Assembly: GCA_026122225.1 (NCBI GenBank) | Contig: JANEZZ010002061.1 | Span: forward strand, 1,612,001 to 1,676,000 | Reading direction: 5' to 3' | Source: Heloderma charlesbogerti | Taxonomy: Eukaryota; Chordata; Lepidosauria; Squamata; Helodermatidae | Length of the DNA stretch: 64,000 nucleotides | In this document: positions 43,486-54,643 of the stretch, piece after piece | Numbering within the stretch: the stretch's first letter is position 1 | Layout: each line of letters starts with the position of its first letter | The notes under the pieces: model-generated | What the model saw: only the letters and a program-made list of their open reading frames with translations | Databases searched by the model: none | Told to the model about the DNA's origin: nothing | Translations under genes and position numbers: made by a program

Positions 43486-46065
43486 CCAATATACTACTGG
43501 GGAAGAGCAGAGGAAGGGGTCCAATATACTACTGGGGAAGAGCAGAGGGAATGTCCAAGGAGAGCCAGAAAGAGTGAAGCAGCTGGGCCAAAGCCGAAAG
43601 GACACTCAGCTGTGGATGTGTCCGGTGGTGAAAAGAAAGTCCAATGCTGTAAAGAACAATATTGTTTAGGAACCTGGAATGTGAGATCAATGAATCAAGG
43701 TAAGCTAGAGGTGGTCAAACATGAGATGGCAAGATTGAACATCGACATCTTGGGAATCAGCAAACTAAAATGGACAAGCATGGGCGAATTTAATTCAGGT
43801 GACCATCATATCTACTACTGTGGGCAAGAATCCCTTAGAAGAAATGGAGTAGCACTCATAGTCAATAAAAGGGTGGGAAAAGCAGTACTGGGGTACAATC
43901 TCAAAAACGATAGAATGATCTCAGTACGAATCCAAACCATTCAACATCACAGTAATTCAAGTCTATGCCCCAACCACTGAGGCCGAAGAAGCTGAGGTTG
44001 ATCGGTTCTATGAAGACCTACAACACCTTCTAGAACTAACACCAAAAAAAGATGTCCTCTTCATCATAGGGGATTGGAATGCTAAAGCAGGAAGTCAACA
44101 AATCACCGGGATAACTGGCAAGCATGGCCTTGGTGTACAAAATGAAGCAGGACAAAGGCTAATAGAGTTTTGCCAAGAGAATACGCTGATCATAGCAAAC
44201 ACTCTTTTCCAACAGCACAGGAGGTGACTCTACACATGGACATCACCAGATGGTCAATATCAAAATCAGATTGATTATGTCCTTTGCAGCCAAAGATGGA
44301 GAAGCTCTATACAGTCAGTAAAAACAAGACCTGGAGCTGACTGTGGCTCAGATCATGAGCTGCTTCTTGCAAAATTTCGGCTTAAATTGAAGAATGTAGG
44401 GAAAACCACTAAACCATTCAGATATAACCTAAATCATATCCCTTATGAATATACAGTGGAGGTGAGGAATAGATTTAAGGGATTAGACCTGATAGACAGA
44501 GTGCCTGAGGAACTTTTGATGGAGGTCCGTCACATTGTTCAGGAGGCAGCAACGAAATCCATCCCAAAGAAAAAGAAATGCAAGAAAGCAAAGTGGCTTC
44601 TGATGAGGCTTTACAAGTAGCTGAGGAAAGAAGGGAAGCGAAAAGCAAGGGAGAAAGGGGAAGTTATATCCAACTGAATGCAGAGTTCCAGAGAATAGAA
44701 AGGAGAGACAAGAAGGCCTTCTTAAATGAACAATGCAAAGAAATCAAGGAGAACAACAGAATGAGAAAGACTAGAGATCTCTTCAAGAAAATCGGAGATC
44801 TCAAGGGAACGTTTTGTGCAAAGACAGGCATGATAAAGGACAAAAAAGACAGGGACCTAACAGAAGCAGATGAGATTAAGAAGAGGTGGCAAGAATACAC
44901 AGAAGAACTATACAGGGAAGATCTGAATGTCCCTGATAGCCATGATAGTGCGGTCACCCAACTTGAGCAGAACATCCTAGAAAGTGAAGTCAAATGGGCC
45001 TTAGGAAGCATTACTAACAACAAAGCTAGTGGAGATGACAGTATTCCAGCTGAGCTATTTAAAATCCTAAAAGATGATGCTGTTAAAGTGCTGCACTCAA
45101 TATGCCAACACATTTGGAACACTCAGCAGTGGCCACAAGACTGGAAAAGGTCAGTTTACATTCCAATTCCAAAGAAGGGCAATGCCAAAGAGTGTTCAAA
45201 CTACCGTACAATTGGGCTCATTTCACATGCCAGCAAGGTGATGCTCAAAATCCTACAAGCTAGGCTTCAGCAGTATGTGAACCGAGAACTACCGGAAGTA
45301 CAAGCTGGGGTTCAAAGTGGCAGAGGAACTAGAGATCAAATCTCCAACGTTCGCTGGATCATGGAGAAAGCAAGAGAATTCCAGAAAAACGTCTATTTCT
45401 GCTTCATTGACTACGCTAAAGCCTTTGATTGTGTGGATCACAACAAACTGTGGCAAATTCTGAAAGTGATGGGAGTACCAGACCACCTTACCTGTCTCCT
45501 GAGAAACCTGTACGAGGGTCAAGAAGCAGCAGTAAGAACCAGACATGGAACAACCGATTGGTTCAAAATTGGGAAAGGAGTATGACAAGGCTGTATATTG
45601 TCGCCCTGCTTATTTAATTTATATGCAGAGTACATCATGAGAAACGCCGGGTTGGATGAATCACAGGTCGGAATTAAGATTGCCGGGAGAATTATCAACA
45701 ACCTCAGATACGCAGACGATACCACCCTAATGGCAGAAAGCGCAGAGGATCTAAAGAGCCTCTTGCTGAGGGTGAAAGTGGAGAGTGCAAAAGCTGGTTT
45801 GAAACTCAACATTAAAAAAACTAAGATCATGGCATCTGGCCCCATCACGTCCTGGCATATAGAAGGGGAAGAAATGGAAGCAGTGATAGATTTTATTTTC
45901 TTGGGCTCCAAGATCACCGCAGATGGTGACTGTAGCCATGAAATTAAAAGACGCTTGCTCCTTGGGAGGAAAGCTATAGCAAACCTAGACAGCATAGTAA
46001 GAAGCAGAGACATCACCTTGCTGACAAAGGTCCGTCTAATCAAAGCTATGGTTTTCCCAATATTA
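43486..46065 (+). mobile_element. BovB (RTE) LINE copy D, 3'-truncated and fused to copy E
   Basis: Starts in the BovB leader with a 35-bp tandem duplication (GTCCAATATACTACTGG at 43486 and 43521). Endonuclease motifs GTWNVRSMNQGKLEVV and GDWNAKAG and RT motifs FIDYAKAFDCVDH and YADDTTLM are visible. Lesions: a 4-nt deletion near 43936, stop 44225-44227, a 1-nt deletion near 44600, stop 45583-45585. Homology ends at about 46055-46073, inside the sequence that elsewhere encodes FPVVMYGCESW, and copy E begins at once. The usual last 450-500 nt and tail are missing. Confidence 0.93.
44578..45585 (+). pseudogene. BovB copy D RT frame
   Basis: A 335-codon frame covers the lysine-rich linker through the RT palm: KRWQEYTEELYREDL, SNYRTIGLISHASKV, FIDYAKAFDCVDHNKLW, then stops at TGA 45583-45585 where other copies read CGA (GVRQGC). 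YADD follows downstream in another open stretch. Upstream endonuclease sequence is in another frame. Confidence 0.85.
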
Positions 46066-49000
46066 AGGTATGGCTCCCCTTCATGGATCACTGCCTTGTT
46101 GTGGCGAAGGGGCTTGCGTAACTCAGTGAAGCCATAAGCTATGCCGTGCAGGGCCACCCAAGACGGACAGGTCATGGCAGAGAGTTCTGACAAAATGTGG
46201 TCCACTGGAGAAGGAAATGGCAACCCACTCCAGTATTCTTGCCAAGAAAACCCCATGGAACGTATCACAAGGCTAAAAGAGATGACGCCGGAAGATGAGC
46301 CCCTCAGGTCGGAAGGTGTCCAATATGCTACTGGGGAAGAGCAGAGGGTATTTCCAAGTAGCGCCAGAAAGGGTGAAGAGGCTGGGCCAAAGCCGAAAGG
46401 ACACTCAGCTGTGGCTGTGTCTGGTGGTGAAAAGAAAATCCGATGCTGTAAAGAACAATATTGTTTAGGAACCTGGAATGTCAGATCAATGAATCAAGGT
46501 AAGCTGGAGGTGGTCAAACATGAGATGGCAAGATTGAACATCGACATCTTGGGAATCAGCGAACTCAAATGGACAGGCATGGGCGAATTTAATTCAGGTG
46601 ACCATCATATCTACTACTGTGGGCAAGAATCCCTTAGAAGAAATGGAGTAGCACTCATAGTCAACAAAAGGGTGGGAAAAGCAGTACTGGGGTACAATCT
46701 TAAAAATGATAGAATGATCTCAGTACGAATCCAAGGCAAACCATTCAACATCACAGTAATTCAAGTCTATGCCCCAACCACTGAGGCCGAAGAAGCTGAG
46801 GTTGATCGGTTCTATGAAGACCTACAACACCTTCTAGAACTAACACCAAAAAAAGATGTCCTCTTCATCATAGGGGATTGGAATGCTAAAGTAGGAAGTC
46901 AAGAAATCACCGGGATAACAGGCAGGCATGGCCTTGGTGTACAAAATGAAGCAGGACAAAAGCTAATAGAGTTTTGCCAAGAGAACATGCTGATCAGAGC
47001 AAACACTCTTTTCCAACAGCACAAGAGGCGACTCTACACATGGACGTCACCAGATGGTCAATATCGAAATCAGATTGATTATGTCCTTTGCAGCCAAAGA
47101 TGGAGAAGCTCCATACAGTCAGTAAAAACAAGACCTGGAGCTGACTGTGGCTCAGATCATGAGCTGCTTCTTGCAAAATTTCGGCTTAAATTGAAGAACG
47201 TCGGGAAAACCACTAAACCATTCAGGTATGACCTAAATCATATCCCTGATGAATATACAGTGGAGGTGAGGAATAGATTTCAGGGTTTAGACCTGATAGA
47301 CAGAGTGCCTGAGGAACTATGGACGGAGGTCCGTAACATTGTTCAGGAGGCAGCAATGAAATCCGTCCCAAAGAAAAAGAAATGCAAGAAAGCTGTCTGA
47401 TGAGGCTTTACAAGTAGCTGAGGAAAGAAGGGAAGCGAAAAGCAAGGGAGAAAGGGGAAGATATACCCAACTGAATGCAGAGTTCCAGAGAATAGCAAGG
47501 AGAGACAAGAAGGCCTTCTTAAATGAACAGTGCAAAGAAATCGAGGAAAACAACAGAATGGGAAAGACTAGAGATCTCTTCAAGAAAATTGGAGATCTCA
47601 AGGGAACGTTTTGTGCAAAGATGGGCATGATAAAGGACAAAGAAGGCAGGGACCTAACAGAAGCAGATGAGATTAAGAAGAGGTGGCAAGAATACACAGA
47701 AGAACTATACAGGAAAGATCTGAATGTCCCTGATAGCCATGATAGTGCGGTCACTGAACGTGAGCCGGACATCCTCGAGAGTGAAGTCAAGTGGGCCTTA
47801 GGAAGCATTAGTAACAACAAAGCTAGCGGAGATGACAGTATTCCAGCTGAGCTATTTAAAATCCTAAAAGATGATGCTGTTAAAGTGCTGCATTCAATAT
47901 GCCAACAAATCTGGAACACTCAACAGTGGCCACAAGACTGGAAAAGGTCAGTTCACATTCCAATTCCAAAGAAGGGCAACGCCAAAGAGTGTTCAAACTA
48001 CCGCACAATTGCGCTCATTTCACATGCCAGCAAGGTGATGCTCAAAATCCTACAAGCTAGGCTTCAGCAGTATGCGAACCGAGAACTACCGGAAGTACAA
48101 GCTGGGTTTCGAAGAGGCAGAGGAACTAGAGATCAAATCGCCAACATTTGCTGCATCATGGAGAAAGCAAGAGAATTCCAGAAAAATGTCTATTTCTGCT
48201 TCATTGACTACGCTAAAGCCTTTGATTGTGTGGATCACAACAAACTCTGGCAAATTCTTAAAGTGATGGGAGTACCAGACCACCTTACCTGTCTCCTGAG
48301 AAACCTGTTACGAGGGTCAAGAAGCAACAGTAAGAACCAGACATGGAACAACCGAGTGGTTCAAAATTGGGAAAGGAGTACGACAAGGCTGCATATTGTC
48401 ACCTTGCTTATTTAACTTATATGCAGAGTACATCATGAGAAACGCCGGGTTGGATGAATCACAGGTCGGAATTAAGATTGCCGGGAGAATTATCAACAAC
48501 CTCTGATATGCAGACGATACCACCCTAATGGCAGAAAGCGAAGAGGATCTCAAGAGCCTCTTGTTGAGGGTGAAAGAGGAGAGTGCAAAAGCTGGTTTGA
48601 AACTCAACATTAAAAAAACGAAGATCATGGCATCTGGCCCCATCACTTCCTGGCATATAGAAGGAGAAGAAATGGAAGCAGTCACAGATTTTACTTTCTT
48701 GGGCTCCAAGATCACGGCAGACGGTGACTGTAGCCATGAAATTCAAAGACGCTTGCTCCTTGGGAGGAAAGCTATGGCCAACCTAGACAGCATAGTCAGA
48801 AGCAGAGACATCACCTTGCCGACAAAGGTCCGTCTAATCAAAGCTATGGTTTTCCCAGTAGTAATGTATGGCTGTGAGAGCTGGACTATAAAGAAGGCTG
48901 AGCGCCGAAGAATCGATGCTTTCGAACTGTGGTGCTGGAGAAGACTCTTACGAGTCCCCTGGACTGCAAGGAGGTCAAATCAGTCCATCCTAAAGGAAAT

Positions 49001-49289
49001 CAACCCTGACTGCTCATTGGAAGGACAGATACTGAAGCTGAAGCTCAAATATCTTGGCCACCTAATGCAAAGAGAAAACTCCCTGGAAAAGACCCTGATG
49101 CTGAGAAAGACTGAAGGCAAAAGGAGAAGGGGACGGCAGAGGATGAGATGGCTGGATAGTATCACCGATGCAATGAATATGGACTTGAGCACACTCCGGG
49201 AGAGAGCGCAAGACAGGAAGGCCTGGCGTGCTATGGTCCATGGGGTCACGAAGAGTCGGACACGACTGAACGACTGAACAACAACAACA
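46066..49289 (+). mobile_element. BovB (RTE) LINE copy E, near full length
   Basis: Begins with leader sequence I recognise as the BovB 5' end (CATGGATCACTGCCTTG, GTGGCGAAGGGGCTTGCG) and ends with GAGTCGGACACGACTGAAC and an (AAC)n tail. About 3.2 kb, near the usual family length. All endonuclease, RT and C-terminal regions are present. Three lesions prevent translation: an 8-nt deletion near 47392, a 1-nt insertion near 48308 and a TGA at 48504-48506 just before YADD. No target duplication was identified, possibly because the 5' side is copy D. Confidence 0.95.
46141..49277 (+). pseudogene. BovB copy E endonuclease / reverse transcriptase ORF, broken
   Basis: RTE proteins nick chromosomal DNA with an APE-type endonuclease and prime cDNA synthesis there. 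Part 1 (46141-47400, 419 codons) holds the whole endonuclease: LGTWNVRSMNQGK, ISELKW, IIGDWNAKVG, NQIDYVL and GSDHELLLAKF. An 8-nt deletion shifts to part 2 (to about 48310) with SNYRTIALISHASKV and FIDYAKAFDCVDH. A 1-nt insertion shifts to part 3 with GCILSPCLFNLYAEY, the stop, YADDTTLMAE, YGCESWTI and WTARRSNQSIL, ending KSRTRLND. Each part is otherwise open, so decay is recent compared with copy B. Confidence 0.93.
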
Positions 49290-49369
49290 ACTGCATTGCT
49301 ATTTCGGTTATGGTCATTAATTTAAAATGTGACTCTGTACATATAATCACACACGTGCAATTCTTCACG

Positions 49370-50160
49370 TACCCGTGCGTCGCCTCTCCTCTACCGCGGC
49401 GTTAAGTGGAAGTCGCCTGGCTCGCAGAGGCTGGTGTGTGCATGTGGGTGCGCGCGCGCGCGCCGGGGGAAGCGTGGGCGGGAAGGAACCTAGCTTAGGT
49501 AAAGCGGAAAAGTAGACATCTCTTAAAGCTACCACCCTCTGTCAATAATTAGATTTCAATCCAGTGTGTTTCTTTCTATTTAATTTTTCGTTTTGTTGGT
49601 TGAATTCTGTTTTGGAAAACTAATTCAGTCTTGAAAGAGAAAAGGAAGAAAGCTGGCGGACAGGGGAGGGCTGCTTGTCCAGCGCCATTGCGAGGCCGTC
49701 GCGTTTGGCGGGCGGGACGGGGGCTGGAAATATTCTGAGGTTGTGGTCGAGTCATGGAGTCGAGGCGGCGCAGGGCGGCCTCGGAGGCGGCGGCGGGGCG
49801 TCTGAGCACCGCGTGGCCAGGGCCCGCTACGCCAGTCAGTAATTCACGGGCGGCGGTACAGCCTGAGCGGCTGCCTCGGCTCACGTAGGTCCAGCGAGGC
49901 CCGAGGAAGCGGGAGGCGGAGGCGGCACGTACCGGCGGAGACTCCCCGGCCCGAGCGCCGCGCGCGTCACGTCTCCTCAAGGGGCTGCGCCAGGCCCGCA
50001 TTGTGCCGGAGAACCTCCGCTGGGCCGAGGGCGGGGCGCACGTTGCAGTCAGCCGCTGGTTGCTATTTTTGTTCTGGAAGCGTTGCCGGAGGAAGGGGGA
50101 CGGGAGACGCACGTTTGCCGCAGAGGCTGAGGCCGCAGCAGGGCTAACCCGAGGCAGAGC
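49370..50160. promoter_or_regulatory. CpG island, candidate gene promoter
   Basis: This is the only long CpG-dense, non-repeat stretch in the window: (GC)n at about 49451-49463, GC boxes (GTGGGCGGGAAGG, GGGCGGGACGGGG, GAGGGCGGGGCGC) and an E2F-like TTTGGCGGG at 49704-49712, with no TATA box seen. An ATG at 49754 opens 44 codons (MESRRRRAASEAAAGRL) on the plus strand, and a 199-codon minus frame crosses it, but neither has a recognised domain or clear donor. Direction of transcription is undecided. CpG survival implies an unmethylated germline promoter. BovB E ends only about 80 bp to the left. Confidence 0.6.
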
Positions 50161-50499
50161 AGCAAATCCCCCCACCCGCCGTATTACCCAAGGCCAGACA
50201 AGTTATTTTGCACGTGAGGCAGAAAAGACCACAAGCGCCTCTCCAACTCCCTGGCAATACAAATAATAGTAATAATAAGCAATTCACCATTTGCTGCCTT
50301 TTCAGGACGCCCCAAATCAGCTGACTGCCTCTGTGCTTTTCCCAAGCTGTAGTGTGACAAGGCAGAGATTCAGCAGGTGCAGCTTTCCTCTGCTACTGCC
50401 TTCCTTCAAGGAGGGAAAGTGGCCATTGTTAAATGTCTGCCTGTCTCACAGCTTGCAAAAGGCATGCAGTGAATACCCAATCGGGGTTCACAGCTGGAA

Positions 50500-50800
50500 G
50501 TGAGGCAGTGAGGTGTAGTGGTTAGGACAGCCTTCCCTAAGCTGGTGCCCTCCAGATGCGTTTGTTGGGCTATGTCTCCCATCATTCCCAATCTGCATGG
50601 CATGTTGGAAGGCTCGGTTGGGTTGCCTTGCAGTAGGGTCAAGAAGACCTGGATTCAAATCTCCAACCAGTAATGTAGCTTGCTGGGTGACCTGGGGCCA
50701 GTTATTCTCTCAACCTATCCTACCTTTCAGGGTTGTTGTGTGTGGATAAAATTGGGTGGAGACAACCATGCACGCTGCTCTGGCCAGATTACAATGTAAC
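50500..50800 (+). mobile_element. tRNA-derived SINE split by a MITE
   Basis: GAGGTGTAGTGGTTAGGAC (A-box region) is separated from GACCTGGATTCAAATCTCC (B-box region) by a family 3 MITE at about 50532-50636 (CCCTAAGCTGGTGCCCTCC...). The body GGGTGACCTGGGGCCAG, GGGTTGTTGTGTGTGGATAA follows. Confidence 0.7.
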
Positions 50801-51266
50801 AAAATGTTCCTAGATTGAAGTCTCACTGAGTCTGTGAGAGGGAGTCTTTGGGGATGTAGGTTTTCAGATCTCGTCCCGTGTAGATGGAGAGAGAGATCTG
50901 ACCTCAGAGGGCAAGATCCAACTTTGCAAACCCCTCGCAGCAGCTGCCGCAGAAACTTCTGTGGTCCTTGCCTCTCCATGCTGGAGTCAAAAGGGGGACA
51001 TTCTGGGAATAGATCAGGAGAAGGATTGACTCTGCAACATCCATAGCCTTCCCAATGCCTCAGCACCCCCAGAACTGGAACTGGTGTACATAACTTCCCT
51101 CCCACTGTACCCAAGTGAAACCAAAAAAAATCTGCATGGGGGAAGGGAAGCACGCCTGTGATAAAGCAGTTCCTCCGCCTTCAGATCTTCCCACCCCACC
51201 GGTAGGATTGCTGTGCCCCTTACCTTAAAGAGAGAGAGAGAATGAGAATTAGATTGATGGGAAACA
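50801..51266. other. Unassigned DNA
   Basis: Opposed short frames without motifs; a (GA)n run at about 51229-51241. Confidence 0.35.
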
Positions 51267-51660
51267 GCCAGTGGTGTAGTGATAAATTTTGAAGTGCAGG
51301 CCCTTACCATGACAGTCCCTATAGCTATGCCCCCAAGGAGAACCCAAACATTCAGGCAGCTGTGTTGATCCATGTCAACAAACCACTTCTAGCTGTTTTC
51401 ATCTCTATCAAGAACAGGTCTTTTGTAAAGCTAATGGGCCTTCATTGCCGGTTCAAGAGGCCAAAATACTTTGCATTACAACAGGGACCATTGTATTGTT
51501 GCTGGGAAAATCCATTTCACCCCAAGCTACTGTGAGGATTGCAGCTAAACTCAGAGGGAACAGGACATTATGAGGTGCGGGGGGGGGGGGGATCCCTGCT
51601 AATAAAAAAGTGCCAGTGCTGCATCCCTGTGAGCCCCAGTTCTGCTACACCTCTGGAGAC
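51267..51660. mobile_element. DNA element of about 0.4 kb (family 5)
   Basis: Terminal inverted repeats CCAGTGGTGTAG and CTACACCTCTGG (11 of 12). Same interior as 31528-31925, with a G-run at about 51580. Confidence 0.65.
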
Positions 51661-51663
51661 AGC

Positions 51664-51830
51664 ATTATCATAGAATCACAGGGTTGGAAGTGGCCTACAA
51701 GACCACCAAGTCCAACCCCCTGCTCAGTGCAGGAAGCCTGATTCCCAGGCTGTCTCCCATCCAAGTACTAACCAGGGCTGACCCTGCTTAGCTTCCGAGA
51801 TCGGGCGCATCCAGGCCTTTGAAGTATAGC
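51664..51830 (-). mobile_element. 5S rRNA-headed SINE with CR1-like tail
   Basis: On the minus strand, 51820 to 51742 is 5S rRNA-like: CGCCCGATCTCGGAAGC (a short stretch missing inside), TTAGTACTTGGATGGGAGAC. It is followed by 51735-51668, which reads as a CR1 3' tail (reverse complement of TCATAGAATCACAGGGTTGG and CACCAAGTCCAACCCCCTG). A 5S-type internal promoter plus LINE tail is the layout of 5S-derived SINEs. It is not a functional 5S gene. Confidence 0.7.
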
Positions 51831-52039
51831 AAATTAACCTTCGGTGTACCAGGCAAGTATATCTCTCTGCGTATCAGATGCTGGAGATAAAACAGCTGGA
51901 GATGTCCGTGTCATGTCACGTTCATGCCCTTACTTGTATGTTTCTGAAAGGCATCTGCCTAGACCCAGGTGAAGACAGAACGCTGCTCCTTCATTTAATC
52001 CGGCAAGCCAACTATATTCTTAGCTTACAGTGCTGGCTC

Positions 52040-52395
52040 CAGGTTTTTGAAGGCCCTTGGGCAAGACACCCTGAATGGGCCCCCTCCCTCAGTAAGCCCA
52101 CCTTCTCATGGCCATTATCATCAGCTGCTGTTGTGCCTCATCCCATTTCTCATCATTGCTACCACTTACTTGCTTGGTAAGCAGAGACTTGGTGAGCAAG
52201 TAGGAAATAGCACCTACTTCTCCTCACTGCTGCTGCCATTGTCAGGGCCAGAGGGAGAGGCAGGCAGGTGAACAAGCAAGTTACAGTAGTGAAAAGGAGG
52301 AGCAAACTCGGGGGGCTCTTGCCAGTGGGCTCCTGCTGGTATGTGGGCCCTTGGCAGGTGCCTAACCATGCCTACTCTTGAAGCCGGCCATGCTT
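52040..52395. mobile_element. Unnamed interspersed repeat
   Basis: Starts GTGCTGGCTCCAGG and ends GAAGCCGGCCATGC with an internal GGGCCCTTGGCAGGTGCC / GGCCCTTGGGCAAGACACC echo. A partial reverse copy lies at 17410-17690. Probably a DNA element. Confidence 0.45.
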
Positions 52396-52399
52396 AGGT

Positions 52400-52630
52400 A
52401 TTATTATTATAATATTAATATTTTTACCCCCGCTTTTCCTTTAAGTAACATATGCAGTTCCCACTCTCTTTTTAGCCTTACAACAATCCTGTGAGGTAGA
52501 ATAAAGCTGAGAGAGAGTCACCAGCCCAAGGTCATCTACTTAGCTGTGTGCTTCATGGGGATTTGAACTGTTGTTTCCCATGGTTTAAGTCTAGCACTCT
52601 AACCTTTTCCCCACACTGGCCCTCTCAGAC
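52400..52630 (-). mobile_element. MIR-like CORE-SINE fragment
   Basis: CTTACAACAATCCTGTGAGG, CAGCCCAAGGTCATC and GGGGATTTGAACTG are the reverse complement of MIR-type SINE wording. Diverged, as expected of an ancient family. Confidence 0.6.
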
Positions 52631-52719
52631 AATAAAAATCTGTTAAGGAGGGGAAGGTGGAATAGCTGCGCAGTGTGTTTGTAGCACTAGGAGCTCTCTG
52701 TCTGGAACCATCCTCAGAC

Positions 52720-52800
52720 TCCAGGATTGAACCGAGACCTTCTGTGGGCAAAGTACATGTGACCTGACTGAGCTATGGAACAAGCAGTGGGGGTTGTTTG
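52720..52800 (-). mobile_element. tRNA-derived SINE head fragment
   Basis: The minus strand reads CATAGCTCAGTCAGG and GAAGGTCTCGGTTCAATCC, an A-box/B-box pair like the 1296 SINE. Confidence 0.55.
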
Positions 52801-52805
52801 CTCCA

Positions 52806-53006
52806 CACCAGCAGTCCTGTGCATGTTTAGACAGAAAAAAGGCCTGGTTGGCTGGGGAATGCTAGGAGATGTTGGACTTTTTTCTGTCTAAACATGCATG
52901 GGATTGCATCCTTAGGCTGCAACCCTGAAGATACTAGGAAGCAAGCCCGATTCGACTCAATGAGACTTACTGCTGAGTAAACCTGCATAGGATTGTGCCC
53001 TTAATC
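52806..53006. mobile_element. Two adjacent MITEs
   Basis: 52811-52911 has arms GTGCATGTTTAGACAGAAAA and TTTTCTGTCTAAACATGCAT. 52913-53004 has AGGCTGCAACCCTG on the left and CATAGGATTGTGCCCTT on the right with CAATGAGACTTACTGCTGAG inside. Confidence 0.65.
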
Positions 53007-54192
53007 GCTGAAAATCCACTTTCCTTCAACCTAGTTTGCTGCAGTTGTGTTAGACTACAACTTGTAAATATCTCTCTTTTGGTTGCTTCCTCTATGGACA
53101 AAGGCATTACTGAGATGTTATTAGCTTGTAATACCTTGAGGCAAAGTGTGATGTTTTTAGCATCTCTAGGACCCCTTCACTCATGACACTTTTTAGGTGT
53201 ACCCAGGATTTTATTTTCAAGTAATAAATGTGTAAATAGGACCAAAAAGATGTTTGAAAACAGTACATATGTCAGACACATCAGAGAGTAGGACTGGCTT
53301 GGCCTGTCGAGTATACACTTGGCTGCGAAACCCATGTTTACTTGCTGTATAATGTCTGGATCAGCCCATAGAAAAAAAAATCTAATGCATTTCAGTACTA
53401 CCAGATTGTGAAATAAGCACAATTTATTTGCATTCAATTTATAGTGGATTTGGCATTAGCGTTGTAAGTTGGATGCTTTGACTGTTCATCGGGACAAGGG
53501 TGGGGGGTTAATAAAATAGTTATTTCATTGTTACAGTTTGACTTTGTTTGAGCTATCTTGACTATAGTTCAATACTCTGGGAGCATATAGCTGCCTGTTT
53601 ACTCCCTACAGCAGATGAAAATAATACTTCTAAACAAAGTTTATACCTAAGATTGTTTCATGGGTTGCAATCCAGGTTTTGTACTAACAAGAATTAGTAA
53701 AGGAAAATATTTTTGATCCACCTATCATTTTTATTAGAAATATACTTTTAGCATCACATCAAAATATATTGTGCATAACATGACATCAAAATATGTCTTG
53801 ATGTTAAACAGAGTATTGCTAAAGATCCCTAGATCTCAATAGCTTAAAAAGGAGAGATTTTAAGTACTAAGTTCCCTGTTCAATAATGAATAGGCTATTC
53901 AGCTGACAGGTACACAGGCCTATTGAGCGTCTAATAAGAAGCTCCTGCATATTAAAATCAGCACATATTTATACTGTTTTGTTTAGAAGTTACCTCATAG
54001 CTAATATCTACTGTCCCATAAATTAGAGTCTTAGTTATCACAGTCTTATTTATTTCATTATTTTTAAACAGTCTTTAAAAATTAGAACATACATAAAAAG
54101 CTTACACATACACCTTTCAGGCTAGATAGGATCAATTTTAAATTATACCTTTAAGACAGTAACTCTTTACTCAAAATGTGCTAATTGAATCA
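53007..54192. other. AT-rich unassigned DNA
   Basis: Low repeat density and no exon recognised; possibly single-copy sequence. Confidence 0.35.
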
Positions 54193-54643
54193 GAGGGCGC
54201 AATCCTATCTTGATAGTCGGCAGCCTCCAAAGTTGGAGGCTGCTCAGTATCAAGTGCAGGGAGGCTGGAGCATGGAGGTAATCCATGCCTCCGTGCTTCA
54301 GCTGCCCTGCATTTTTTGCTAGATGGCTGATTTTGCCTGTTTAGGTGCAGCTTCGGGGAGAGGGAAGGAAGGAGGCCAGGACGCACATAGGAAGCTGCAT
54401 AATGCGCCTTCTGTGGTCTCCTCCCCTTCCTGCCCCTAGGACTGCCCCCCTTTTCCCCGTCTCTGTGCTCTGTTTCAAAGTACAGAGACCTAGCCAGCAT
54501 GGAGAGAACCACACCAGCTACAAGTGAGCGGGGAGTGTGTTTTCTGGGCTCCAAGGTCAAAGCCCTGGTTCTGACCTCGGATCCCATAAACCGAATTGTC
54601 CTATGTCCCTCAGATGCTTTCTAGGGGGTGTAGGATTGCACCC
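54193..54643. mobile_element. DNA element of about 0.45 kb with 14-bp TIRs
   Basis: AGGGCGCAATCCTA at the left pairs with TAGGATTGCACCCT at the right (13 of 14). The GC-rich interior lacks a transposase. No target duplication seen. Confidence 0.6.

Noticed and set aside
45519..46268. 249-codon minus-strand frame crossing the BovB D-E joint
   Set aside because: Antisense shadow of BovB; the same kind of antisense frame appears in every copy.
49576..50175. 199-codon minus-strand frame across the CpG island
   Set aside because: Long frames are common in GC-rich DNA because stops are rare; no recognisable motif.
51742..51820. 5S rRNA gene
   Set aside because: Truncated, missing a stretch of the box region and followed by a CR1-like tail; it is a SINE head.
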